DNA of 42,654 nt from positions 1 through 42,654 of the forward strand of contig CAYWRY010000022.1 of NCBI GenBank assembly GCA_964460485.1. Direction: 5' to 3'. The DNA comes from VGRF01 sp964460485. Its GTDB lineage: Bacteria; Myxococcota_A; UBA9160; UBA6930. Under the pieces are notes generated by a model. It ran no database searches and was not told the origin of the DNA. It saw nothing but the letters and a program-made list of their open reading frames with translations. Shown piece after piece: positions 6,889 to 15,378 of this stretch (its first letter is position 1; every line of letters starts with the position of its first letter). The position numbers and the translations under genes are program-made.

Positions 6889-8424
6889 TCAGGGCCGCTG
6901 GATCCACTCGTCCAGCAGCTTGTGGAAGTGGCGCAACTTGGTCTCGTTGTAGGACGCGAGCTGGAGGTTCTTCATCGCCGTGGCCTTCAGGCCCTCCTGC
7001 ACGAACGGCAGGTTGCGCGAGTCCTGGTTGAAGACCTTCGCCAGCGTGCCCAGCTCCGGCGCCTCGACCCAGTCGTCGTCCTCGCCGAGCCAGTGGATGG
7101 GGAGCCCTTTCGGGTACTTCCCGTCCTTCGGAATCGGCGCCATGTAGATGCACTCCATGATGCACTCGTCCGGGTTGTTCCCGTTCGGCCGAAAGCGGTA
7201 GACGATGCGATTGAACGAGCCCCACGGATGGAAGTTGGGGAAGAGGGTGAAGTAGACGGGCGCGAACTCGATGTCGGCAGCCTGGTCGGCGAGGTCGCCG
7301 ATCACCGCGCGGTAGGCCTCGCGCTGGACGCGCGCCATCTCGCGGTGCTGTGCGACGACGTCGAGCGGGTCGGCGACCTGCGCCGCCAGCGTGCGCGAGC
7401 GACCGCGCACGTCGATCGCGGACTCCGGCAGCTGCCGGCCGCCCACGAGGTTGCACATGTGCGGGTTGCACTCGCCGAGCGCGCCCGACACCCAGTCGGC
7501 GTTCGGCGTGAAGACGCCGCTGCGCCCGTCCGGCGCGACGACGTCGAGGTTGCCGTCGGCGCGCGGCGAGTAGACGAAGCCGGAGCGCACGTCGCGCTGG
7601 CTCGGCAGCGCCGGCAGCGGGCCCCAGTCGCGGAGGCCGAACTCCTCCATGCCCGCCACGGTGATCGCGCGCGAGTAGTTGCCGAACACGTCGTACTTGG
7701 TGTTCCCGTCCTGGCTGCTGCCCGTAACGATCTGCGGGTGTGTGACGATCGTGTGGTAGGCCTCCATGAACGCCGACTGCACGACCTTCCAGTTCGCCTT
7801 CATGATCTTCGCGACGTGGGCTTCCTTGTATCGCCTCTCGTACGGGATCACGGAGAAGTGGCTGGAGAGATCCCCGACGAAGGTCTCGAGCGGCTCGCAG
7901 CTCGGGTCGGGGTTGATGAACACGAAGCGGCCCCAGCGCCCGACCTTCACCTCCGGCAGGTTCTGCTTCGACTGGTCCAGATACTTGAAATCCCACTCGC
8001 AGGGGATCTCCTTGAGCTTGCCGTTCAGCTCCCACGCCCAGCCGTGGAACGGGCAGCGGATCTCCTCCGCCTTCTTGCCGCGCGCCTCCTTCAGCTTGCG
8101 GCCGCGGTGGAGGCACGCGTTGTAGTAGGCCTTGATCTCGTCGGGCCCCGTGCGCACGACCAGGAACGACAGGCCGGCGATGTCGTAGGGCAGCGAGTCG
8201 CCGACCTCGGGGATGTCGTCCTCGTGGCACGCCATCTGCCACACGCGCTTCCAGACTTTCTCGACCTCGAGGTCGTGGAAGGCGCGCGAGGTGAACTGCT
8301 CGACGGGCACGATCGTCACGCCTTCCATGCGGCAGTCGCGGCGATAGCTGTCCGGCGTGCGGCGCGGGTCGGCGTCCAGCAAGCGGTGGAACCTCTCCTC
8401 GATCTCCTTGGCCCCGTACGCCAT
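6889..8424 (-). CDS. Rieske non-haem iron ring-hydroxylating oxygenase, alpha subunit
   Basis: 511 residues from the ATG at 8424, with GGGAG 7 nt upstream. Rieske [2Fe-2S] ligands are C104-x-H106 (in 'NACLHRGRK') and C124-x2-H127 (in 'CPFHGW'). The catalytic mononuclear iron site is H224 and H229 (in 'EAYHTIVTHP'), with E221 beside them and the carboxylate ligand expected in the C-terminal domain. The hydroxylase domain is longer than in typical ~430-residue dioxygenases. It resembles the large single-component alpha subunits found in actinobacteria and sphingomonads acting on aromatic or polycyclic substrates. No reductase, ferredoxin or beta subunit is adjacent, so electron transfer partners are encoded elsewhere. 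Cytoplasmic. The substrate cannot be read from sequence. Confidence 0.88.
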   Translation of the reverse strand: MAYGAKEIEERFHRLLDADPRRTPDSYRRDCRMEGVTIVPVEQFTSRAFHDLEVEKVWKRVWQMACHEDDIPEVGDSLPYDIAGLSFLVVRTGPDEIKAYYNACLHRGRKLKEARGKKAEEIRCPFHGWAWELNGKLKEIPCEWDFKYLDQSKQNLPEVKVGRWGRFVFINPDPSCEPLETFVGDLSSHFSVIPYERRYKEAHVAKIMKANWKVVQSAFMEAYHTIVTHPQIVTGSSQDGNTKYDVFGNYSRAITVAGMEEFGLRDWGPLPALPSQRDVRSGFVYSPRADGNLDVVAPDGRSGVFTPNADWVSGALGECNPHMCNLVGGRQLPESAIDVRGRSRTLAAQVADPLDVVAQHREMARVQREAYRAVIGDLADQAADIEFAPVYFTLFPNFHPWGSFNRIVYRFRPNGNNPDECIMECIYMAPIPKDGKYPKGLPIHWLGEDDDWVEAPELGTLAKVFNQDSRNLPFVQEGLKATAMKNLQLASYNETKLRHFHKLLDEWIQRP

Positions 8425-8524
8425 GGCGCGACTCCCGATGCGGTGCACCAACGCTAGTCCGGGGAGCGGCGCCGCACCAAAGCGCGCGGGCGCACCAGGT
8501 ACCGGCACGCTGCCTGCACGCGCG

Positions 8525-8713
8525 CATCGCCGGGGGCTCGAGCCCGTTCCCGTCGAGCGGCGCGCGCCGGTGCTGAAGGCGTACCTGCGCGAGGCGCCCG
8601 GCGCGCGCCCGCACCTGCCCGTCGACTGGAACGCAACCCTCGCGCGCTTCGAGGAGATCGCGGGGCAGTTCCCGGTGTTCCGCGTCGTCGAGGAAACAGC
8701 CCTCGGCAGTTAG
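8525..8713 (+). pseudogene. C-terminal remnant of a deazaflavin-dependent nitroreductase-like (DUF385) gene
   Basis: The plus strand carries about 62 codons including 'LEPVPVERRAPVLKAYLRE', then 'RPHLPVD' and 'FPVFRVVE', ending at TAG 8713. This matches the end of DUF385/F420-type nitroreductase-family proteins, where 'V.ve.RApvLkaYl.r.pgarph..vd......f..va...PVFrv' is typical. The N-terminal cofactor-binding barrel is missing: upstream sequence runs into the divergent Rieske promoter region with no start. It is most likely a 5'-truncated gene. Confidence 0.5.
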
Positions 8714-8880
8714 GCATCGCGCCCCGCGCTGCGGCAAGACGCCCGGGTTCGCACGCGCGGACGCCGCGTCCTGCACGCTCGGCGCGCCGTGCGGCTGGCA
8801 TCGCGCTTGCGTCGAGAGCGACGCAGGGCGGAACGCGGCCGCGGTCTCCGGTGCGGCGGCGCGACGCGAAAGGAGGTGCC

Positions 8881-9435
8881 ATGCAGCGCAGGCTCGGAAT
8901 CGCGACGGCGGGTCTACTCCTCTGGGTGGTGGGCTGTGGGCAAGCCGAGCCGGCGGCCCCCGAGCCCGCGGCGGTGTCTTCGAGCGCGGCGACCGCCGCC
9001 TCGAACCTGCCGCCCCTCGATCCCACCAACATCGTGAGCATCGCCTCGGGCTCACCCGACCACACGACGCTGGTCGCGGCGCTGAAGGCCGCCGACTACG
9101 TCACCTCGGTCGCGGCCTCGGGACCGCTCACGGTGTTCGCGCCCACGAACGCGGCCTTCGACGCGCTGCCCGCCGGCACGCTCGACGATCTCCTGAAGCC
9201 GGAGAACGCCGACGCGTTGCGCAACGTGCTGAAGTACCACGTGACGACCTCGACGCTCACAACCGCGAGCCTCGCGGACGGGCAGGCGCTGGGGATGGCG
9301 AACGGCGCGAAGACGGAGATCCGCAAGGACGGCGAGATGCTCACGATCAACGGCGCAAGGGTCGTCGCCTCGATCCCCGCGTCGAACGGGATCGTGCACG
9401 TGATCGACGCGGTGCTGCTGCCGCCGGCGAAGTGA
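8881..9435 (+). CDS. Fasciclin (FAS1) domain lipoprotein
   Basis: 184 residues. The ATG at 8881 is chosen over an upstream frame extension because a strong AAAGGAGG site lies 7 nt before it and the signal peptide starts immediately. The lipobox L-W-V-V-G-C puts the lipidated Cys at 19, followed by a Pro/Ala/Ser-rich tether (20-47). Residues 50-184 are a single FAS1 domain: the H1 motif 'LTVFAPTNAAFDALP' (83-97), the Y-H pair at 119-120, and the closing 'GIVHVIDAVLLPP'. FAS1 domains mediate adhesion or matrix interactions on the cell surface; in bacteria they are commonly secreted or lipid-anchored and of unknown partner. It is monocistronic, with a hairpin terminator right after the stop. Confidence 0.88.
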   Translation: MQRRLGIATAGLLLWVVGCGQAEPAAPEPAAVSSSAATAASNLPPLDPTNIVSIASGSPDHTTLVAALKAADYVTSVAASGPLTVFAPTNAAFDALPAGTLDDLLKPENADALRNVLKYHVTTSTLTTASLADGQALGMANGAKTEIRKDGEMLTINGARVVASIPASNGIVHVIDAVLLPPAK

Positions 9436-9437
9436 CA

Positions 9438-9479
9438 GCAACCAGACTGCGCGAGGCCCACCGAGCGCAGTCCGGTTGC
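9438..9479. terminator. Bidirectional hairpin terminator between converging genes
   Basis: GCAACC-a-GACTGCGC, a 12-base loop, then GCGCAGTC-c-GGTTGC: a 14-bp stem with one A/C mismatch. It fills the 46-bp gap between the fasciclin gene (+) and the TonB receptor gene (-). There is no clear U-tract, as is usual in very GC-rich genomes, but position and stem quality support a shared terminator. Confidence 0.65.
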
Positions 9480-9481
9480 CC

Positions 9482-11530
9482 TCAGCTGCGCGGCGAGAAC
9501 TCGTACCGCACGCGCAGGCCGCCCCAGAAATTCCGGTCGGGCGCGGGCTCGTAGTAGCGCGAGGCCAAGTCCTCGATGCGGATCTCCTGGAAGTACCGCT
9601 CGTCGCCGAGGTTGCTCACGCCGACGCTCGGCGTGAGCGTCCAGGGGCCGAGCGCGACGTCCCAGCCGAGCACGAGAGTCTCCACGTCGTACTCGTCGAT
9701 GCGCACGGAGTTCACGTTGTCGGCGTAGAAGCGGCCGACGTGGATCCAGTCGAGCTTCGCGAAGAAGCCGAGGTCGTGGCGGTAGGCGAGCTCCGCGTAG
9801 CCCGAGTGGCGCGGGATGCCGGGTAGCGTGCGGCCCTCCGCGAGCGGGTTGCTCGGAAAGCGTTCGAACTCGAAGTCGGTGAAGGTGTAGGCGCCCGTCA
9901 GCGTGAGGCCGGGCAGCAGCTCGGCGAGGACGCCGAACTCGACGCCGCGACGATCGGTGTCGGCGTTGTTGAAGAACGCGCGCGCGCCGTCGTTGCTGAC
10001 GGTGGTGACCTCGTCACGCACCTGCGTGTCGAAGTAGGAGAGCTCGTAGCGCAGGCGCTCGAAGGCGATGCCCTTCAGCCCCACCTCGAAGCCGCGCCCG
10101 CGCTGTGCCTTCACGTTCGCGAAGCCGCCGGCCGTGCCGTTGTCCGCCGGGTTCGCGAGCTCGGTGAAGGTCGGAGTCTCGAAGGAGGTGGAGTAGTTCG
10201 CGTAGAGCGTTACCGCTTCGAGCGGCGTGAATGCGAGCCCCACCATCGGGCTCACCTCGTCGAACTCGAGGCTTGCAGACTGGTTGCCGTTCGAGAGGAA
10301 GTGATCGTCGATCTCGTAGCGGATGTAGTCGTAGCGCACGCCCGCCTGCACGTTCACGCGCTCGCCGAGCGCGAGCTCCTGCTGGAGGTAGACGCCGACG
10401 GTGTGGGCGATCTCCTCCTGGTCGAAACGGAGCGTTCCGCGCGAGCCGTTGACGTTCTCCCAGCGCTGGCGGTCGTCGGTCATCGAGTCGGCGTCGAAGC
10501 CCAGCGTCACGCGGCTCTCGAGCCCGAACAGCGGCCTGTTGTTGCTGTACTGCCCGCCGCCCCCCAAGAAGAATCGGTCGAAGTGCACGCCGCCGACGCC
10601 GGGCGGTGGTACCGGGAGCTTCGCGTCGAAGTCGCGCCAGTTGTAGTAATTGCGCAGCACGAGGTGGTGCTCGTCCCAGCGCTTCTCCCAGGAGAGCCCG
10701 AGCTTCTGCTCCTTCACCGCCTCACCGGCGTCGAGCTGCACGTTGCGCAGCCGCGCCTGCCGGCGGTCGGCCGCGGCCTCGGCGGCGGTGAGCCCGCCGG
10801 AGTCGTCGGCCTGCGGCGAGTCCGCGGCGCGGAAGATCAGCTGCGCAACGGAGCCGCCCTCGAACGCGTAGCGGAGCTTCGCGTTGAGCGTGCCATGCTC
10901 CACCTCGGAGTGGTCGCGGTAGCCGTCGTAGTGCAGGTAGGAGCCGTTCACGAAGTAGCCGAGCTTCCCGAGCCGCCCGCCCGCCTTCGCCTGATAACGG
11001 TCGAAGCCGTAGTCGCCGAGCATCGCGCCGGCCTCGAGGAAGGGCGTCTCCGGCGGATCCTCGGTGAAGATGTTGATCACACCGCCCGAGGACGCGCCGT
11101 ACAGCGCCGAGGCGGGGCCGCGGATCACCTCGATGCGCTCGACCGCGGAGAGGTCGAGGTCGTCGAGCGATGTCTGGCCGTCGGCCGCCGTCGACGGGAT
11201 GCCGTCGACGTTCACCTTGATGCCGCGCACGCCGAAGTTCGCTCGGGAGCCGAAGCCGCGGATCGAGATGCGGAGGTCGCGCGAGTAGTTGTACCGGTTC
11301 GAGAAGTAGAGCCCCGGCACGCGCAGCATCGACTCGTCGAGGCCGAGCAGCTGGCGGCGCTGCACGTCGTCCGCCTCGATCACGGACACCGCGAGGGGCA
11401 GCGCGAACAACTCCTGCTCGACGCGCGCGGCGGTGACGACGATCTCCTCCACCTGCGCGCGCGCTGCGAGCGCGGGCGCCAGCGCCAGCGCGAGCGCGAG
11501 CCGGACGCGGCGAGGCGAGGTCGCGTGCAA
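9482..11530 (-). CDS. TonB-dependent outer-membrane receptor (iron-complex type)
   Basis: 682 residues from a TTG at 11530, 9 bp after the stop of the DUF3617 gene; no ribosome site is visible, so translation may be coupled. A signal peptide (to about residue 26, ...ARAQ) is followed by the TonB box 'EEIVVTA' (28-34). The plug carries 'RISIRGFGSRANFGVRG' and 'GPASALYGASSGGVINIF', standard features of active-transport receptors. A 22-strand barrel follows, with the terminal segment 'GGLRVRYEFSPRS'. Overall it resembles the ferric-siderophore or general organic-ligand receptor class rather than the copper receptor at the window start: it lacks the C-x3-M and H-x-M copper motifs. The ligand is unknown; no siderophore genes are adjacent. 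Confidence 0.85.
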   Translation of the reverse strand: MHATSPRRVRLALALALAPALAARAQVEEIVVTAARVEQELFALPLAVSVIEADDVQRRQLLGLDESMLRVPGLYFSNRYNYSRDLRISIRGFGSRANFGVRGIKVNVDGIPSTAADGQTSLDDLDLSAVERIEVIRGPASALYGASSGGVINIFTEDPPETPFLEAGAMLGDYGFDRYQAKAGGRLGKLGYFVNGSYLHYDGYRDHSEVEHGTLNAKLRYAFEGGSVAQLIFRAADSPQADDSGGLTAAEAAADRRQARLRNVQLDAGEAVKEQKLGLSWEKRWDEHHLVLRNYYNWRDFDAKLPVPPPGVGGVHFDRFFLGGGGQYSNNRPLFGLESRVTLGFDADSMTDDRQRWENVNGSRGTLRFDQEEIAHTVGVYLQQELALGERVNVQAGVRYDYIRYEIDDHFLSNGNQSASLEFDEVSPMVGLAFTPLEAVTLYANYSTSFETPTFTELANPADNGTAGGFANVKAQRGRGFEVGLKGIAFERLRYELSYFDTQVRDEVTTVSNDGARAFFNNADTDRRGVEFGVLAELLPGLTLTGAYTFTDFEFERFPSNPLAEGRTLPGIPRHSGYAELAYRHDLGFFAKLDWIHVGRFYADNVNSVRIDEYDVETLVLGWDVALGPWTLTPSVGVSNLGDERYFQEIRIEDLASRYYEPAPDRNFWGGLRVRYEFSPRS

Positions 11531-11539
11531 GGCGGCGGC

Positions 11540-11956
11540 CTAGCGGCCCGGCGTGCACGCGCCGACGCGGCGGCCGCTGAGGTTCATCGTCATCTCGCCG
11601 TCGGGCGACGAGAAGAGGATCCGGCCCGTGTAGGCGGCCGGGCCCGTGCGCGTCAGCTCGCCGCTGCCCGACATCGGCGGCGGTCCCGCGCACTGCACGC
11701 GCCAGCTCGTCTTGTTCCCCACCACCCTGAAGTCGTGCGTCGTGCAGCCGGGCTGGCCGCTCGCGCCCGGCGGCTCCTGCGCGCCCGGCGCCTGGCACAC
11801 GCGGTGCGTCTGGGCGGGGATCGAGAAGCCCCGCATCGAGATGTGGGAGCTCACCTCCCAGAGCTCGCCGGAGCCGGCCGCGGGCGCATCGGCGTGAGCC
11901 GCCAGCCCCCATGTCGCGAACCCGAGAGCGCAGACGAGCAGCCATCGCGTCTTCAC
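11540..11956 (-). CDS. DUF3617 family exported protein
   Basis: 138 residues from a GTG at 11956, preceded by a CGGAGG site 8 nt upstream. N-terminal signal peptide ('WLLVCALGFATWGLAAHA'), then a compact domain with the DUF3617 pattern: 'GELWEVSSHIS' near residue 36, paired cysteines ('RVCQAPG', 'PGCTTHDF', 'WRVQCAGP') and a closing 'GEMTMNLSGRRVGAC'. The family is periplasmic and of unknown function; the conserved Cys probably form disulfides. It is the first gene of a two-gene unit with the TonB receptor. Its divergent promoter region (11957-12221) faces the CoA-transferase operon. Confidence 0.8.
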   Translation of the reverse strand: MKTRWLLVCALGFATWGLAAHADAPAAGSGELWEVSSHISMRGFSIPAQTHRVCQAPGAQEPPGASGQPGCTTHDFRVVGNKTSWRVQCAGPPPMSGSGELTRTGPAAYTGRILFSSPDGEMTMNLSGRRVGACTPGR

Positions 11957-12221
11957 GTGGGCACCTCCGTGCGTCCGGTCGCAGGGACGCCGCTGCGCAT
12001 AGTACGCGGGGCAGGCGGCGCGGCGAGGGGGCTCGGCCTGCGGCGCCAGCGCGGCACGAGCGGCGGCCAGCCGACGCCGCGAGTTATCAGGGGCCTGCGC
12101 GCGCGTCGCGGCGCCGCCAGCTGCGAGTGTGCGCCGCTTCGCAGAGCGCAGAAGCGCCCCGCGGACGCGCGGCGCTGTGACAGACTGCGGGTCGGACGCG
12201 CAGCACCGCGCCGAGGCTTCG

Positions 12222-14497
12222 ATGGCCGACGTTCTCGCACGCCCCCTGGACGGCATCACGGTCGTGGACCTCGCCGGCAGCATCGCGACCGCCACCTGCG
12301 GGCGCTTGTTCGCGGACTTCGGCGCGCGGGTGATCGACGTCGAGCCGCCCGGCGGCTTTGCGACGCGCCGCTTGCCTCCGTTCGGGCAGGGCGGCGCGAG
12401 CGCGCTCCACGCCCTGCTCTCTCCCAACAAGGAGAGCGCCGTCGCCGCGAGCGAGTCCGAGGTGCTGCGCTGGGCCGCGGGCGCCGACGTGTTGCTCGAC
12501 TTCGCGCCGCCGCGCGTTCCCTGGGAGCGCCTGCGCGCCGCGGCGCCGCACGCGATCGTCGGCGCGCTCTCTTGGCACGGGCTCACCGGCCCGCTCGCGG
12601 ACCAGCCCGGCTGCGACGCGACGATCGCGTCGCAGATCGGCTGGGTGAAGAGCATCGGCGTGCCCGGCGCAACCCCGCGCATCCCGGCCGGCTACCCGAT
12701 CTCCGTGCTCGGCGGCGTGACGGCCTTCGTCGCGCTCGTCGCGGAGCTGCTCGGCCGCGAGCTCGGCCGCGAGCGCAGCACCGCCGTCGTCGACGTCTCG
12801 CTGCTCGAGTCCGCGATGTGCCTCACCGAGGTAGCGCCGATCGCTTTCTTCAACGGCGCCGACTTGTTGCAGCGCCTCGGCTTGAACCGCTACCCGCCCA
12901 ACTACCCGGCGACGATCTACGCGACGCAGGACGGCTGGCTCGGCGTGACGGCTTTGACGCCGAAGCAGTGGCGCGACCTGTGCGATCTCGTCGGGCTGCC
13001 GGAGCTGGCGCGCGGCCCGCGCTTCCGCACCTACGCGCTGCGCCTCGCCTCGGCCGACGCGCTCGACGCGCTGCTCGCGCCGATCCTGCGCACGCGCCCC
13101 ACCGAGGCGTGGGTGGCGGCCGGCCAGGCGCGGCGCGTCCCGCTCACGCGCGTGAACACGCTCGCGGAGCTGCTCGCGAGCCCGCAGCTGGAGGCGCGCG
13201 GCAGCTTCCGCGACGTCGCGATGCCCGACGGTCGCCGGCTGCGCGTGCCCGGGCCGCCGTTCCGGCTCACGCGCACGCCGCCCGTCGGCGACGCGGCCGC
13301 TCCCGCGCTCGGCGCGAGCGGCGCGCTACCGCCGCCGCGCGCGGCCGCCGCACCCTCCACGACGCCCGCACAACGCATACCGCTACGCGAGCCGAGCGCG
13401 CGGCCCGACCTGCTGCGCGGCGTGCGCGTCCTCGACCTCACCATGGGCTGGGCGGGGCCGCTCGCGGCGCGCCAGCTCGCCGACCTCGGCGCCGAGGTCG
13501 TGAAGATCGAGTCGTGCCAGCGCATCGACTGGTGGCGGGGCCCCGAGGTCTCACAGAAGTTCCTGCGCGAGCGGCACTACGAGAAGTCGATCTCGCACAA
13601 CATGGTGAACCGCAACAAGCTCGGCGTGACGCTCGACCTGACCGCGCCGCGCGGCCGCGAACTCTTCCTCCAGCTCGCCGCGCNNNNNNNNNNNNNNNNN
13701 NNNNNNNNNNNNNNNNNNNNNNNNNNNNNNNNNNNNNNNNNNNNNNNNNNNNNNNNNNNNNNNNNNNNNNNNNNNNNNNNNNNGTGCACGGCGCGGCGGC
13801 GCTCGCGCTCGCGCTGCTCCACGCGCGGCGCACCGGCGCCGGGCAGCTCGTCGATCTGTCGCAGGCGGAGGCGCTCACCGGGCTCGGCCTGCACGGGCTC
13901 GCGCACCAGGCGCTGCTCGGGCAGGCGCCGCCGCGAATCGGGAACCGCCACGCCGCGCACGCGCCGCAAGGCAACTACCGCTGCGCGGGCGAGGACCAGT
14001 GGCTCACGCTCGCGGTCGCGAGCGACGCGCAGTGGCTTGCGTTCCGCGACCTCGTGGGCGACGCCTCGCTGCTCGATCCCGCGCTCGAGCGTCTGGGCGA
14101 GCGCCGCCGCCAGCACGATCGCATCGACGCCGCGATCTCCGCGTGGACGACCGAGCGGGAGCGCGACGCGCTTGTCGCTGCGCTCTGCGCACGCGACATC
14201 CCCGCGGCGGGCGTGCTCGACGTGAACGAGGTGCTGACGCACCCGCAGCTCGAGGCGCGCGAGTTTTGGCAGTGGATCGAGCGCGAGTATGCGGGCGTGC
14301 AGCCGAGCCCGTCGGCGCCGCACCGCACGGGCCCGTCGCCGCACGCGATCGAGCTGCCGGCGCCGACGCTCGGCCAGCACACGCGCGAGGTGCTGCGCGG
14401 GCTGCTCCGCCTCGCGGACGCGGAGCTCGACGCGCTCGAGCGCGAGCGCGTGATCGGCGCCGAGCCCGTGCTCGAGCTCGCGGACGCCGAGCTGTGA
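12222..14497 (+). CDS. Tandem-domain class III (CaiB/BaiF) CoA-transferase, interrupted by an assembly gap
   Basis: Starts at the ATG at 12222 ('MADVLARPLDGITVVDLAG'), after GAGG, and ends at TGA 14497. Two CaiB/BaiF units are fused. Unit 1 spans residues 1-~370; unit 2 starts near 'RGVRVLDLTMGWAGPLAAR' at about residue 397. The frame changes across the 100-N block (13684-13783), which is expected if the N run is a placeholder of wrong length. Class III enzymes move CoA between organic acids through an Asp-bound thioester. In unit 1, the place of that Asp ('GYPISVLGGVTA') has no Asp. The equivalent of unit 2 falls inside the gap. It heads a co-directional block with an aldolase, a Rieske oxygenase and a permease. 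It could be a DddD-like acyl-CoA transferase-lyase; the substrate is unknown. Confidence 0.82.
13684..13783. other. Assembly gap of 100 N inside the CoA-transferase gene
   Basis: Exactly 100 N, a scaffolder's default. The coding frame before it (from 12222) and after it (into 14497) differ, so the real length is not 100. Aligning the flanks with the second tandem CoA-transferase in this window (27765-30062) suggests about 85-90 residues are missing, near 260 nt. The frame requires a length of 3n+2. Confidence 0.95.
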
Positions 14498-14545
14498 GAC
14501 GCCGCGGCGGCGCGCGCCCAACCTGACGAACCGGGGGACGACGCG

Positions 14546-15334
14546 ATGGCGAACGCACTCAAGGCGCTGCTCTCGTCGGGCGGCGTCGCGCACGGCGGCT
14601 GGCTGTCGATCCCGAGCAGCGTCTCCGCCGAGATCGTCGCGCGCACGGGCTTCGACTACGTGTGCGTCGACATGCAGCACGGGCTCGTCGACTATTCCGA
14701 CGCGCTCGCGATGCTGCAGGCGCTCTGCCTCGGCGCGAGCTCGCCGGTCGTGCGCGTGCCGTGGAACGAGCCCGGCATCATCGGCCGCGTGCTCGACGCG
14801 GGCGCGATGAGCGTGATCGTGCCGATGGTGAACTCTCCGGACGAAGCGCGCGCCGCCGTCGCGGCCTGCCGCTATGCGCCGGCAGGGGCGCGCTCGTTCG
14901 GGCCCGTGCGCGCGTTCCTGCAGGAGGGCGCGCGTTACTTCGCTTCCGCGAACGCCGAGGTCGCGTGCATTCCGATGATCGAGACGGCGCGAGCGCTCGA
15001 ACGCCTCGACGCGATCCTCGACGTGCCGGGCATCGACGCGGTGTACGTCGGCCCCGCGGACCTCTCGATCACGCTCGGCCTTCCGCCGGGCAACAACGAC
15101 GACCGTCCCGAGTTCGTCGCGGCGCTGGAGCGCGTCGTCGCCGCCTGCCGCGCGCGCGGCATCGCGCCGGGCATCCACGCGAGCGCCGCCCTCGCGGCGC
15201 GCCGGCGGGCGATGGGCTTCCGGATGATCACGGTCTCAGCCGACCAGCTCGCCCTCGGCGACGCGATGAGGGCGGAGCTGAAGCTCGCGCGCGGGGGCGA
15301 GGGCGGATCCCGCGGCGGCAGCGGCGCGCATTAG
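14546..15334 (+). CDS. HpaI/HpcH-family class II aldolase
   Basis: 262 residues. These enzymes reversibly cleave 2-keto-3-deoxy acids or 4-hydroxy-2-oxo acids to pyruvate and an aldehyde in a TIM barrel, using a divalent metal. Expected residues are present: H45 as catalytic base (in 'VDMQHGLVDY'), R70 for substrate carboxylate, E146 (in 'PMIETARAL') and D172 (in 'VGPADLS') as metal ligands, plus 'AGARSFGP' near 113. The Ser/Ala/Gly-rich C-terminal tail is dispensable-looking. GGGGGA lies 8-13 nt before the ATG. It lies 48 bp after the CoA-transferase and 44 bp before the Rieske gene on the same strand, so likely co-transcribed. It may process a C-C cleavage step in the same pathway; the exact hydroxy-keto acid is unknown. 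Confidence 0.88.
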   Translation: MANALKALLSSGGVAHGGWLSIPSSVSAEIVARTGFDYVCVDMQHGLVDYSDALAMLQALCLGASSPVVRVPWNEPGIIGRVLDAGAMSVIVPMVNSPDEARAAVAACRYAPAGARSFGPVRAFLQEGARYFASANAEVACIPMIETARALERLDAILDVPGIDAVYVGPADLSITLGLPPGNNDDRPEFVAALERVVAACRARGIAPGIHASAALAARRRAMGFRMITVSADQLALGDAMRAELKLARGGEGGSRGGSGAH

Positions 15335-15378
15335 GCTGGCCGCGCCGCGCCCGGCTCCGTAGCGTGTCGCGCTGCGCG

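Noticed and set aside
10301..13683. Very long plus-strand frame opposite the second TonB receptor and running into the CoA-transferase
   Set aside because: Only its last part, after the N gap, is real (end of the CoA-transferase). The rest is antisense noise and crosses the divergent promoter.
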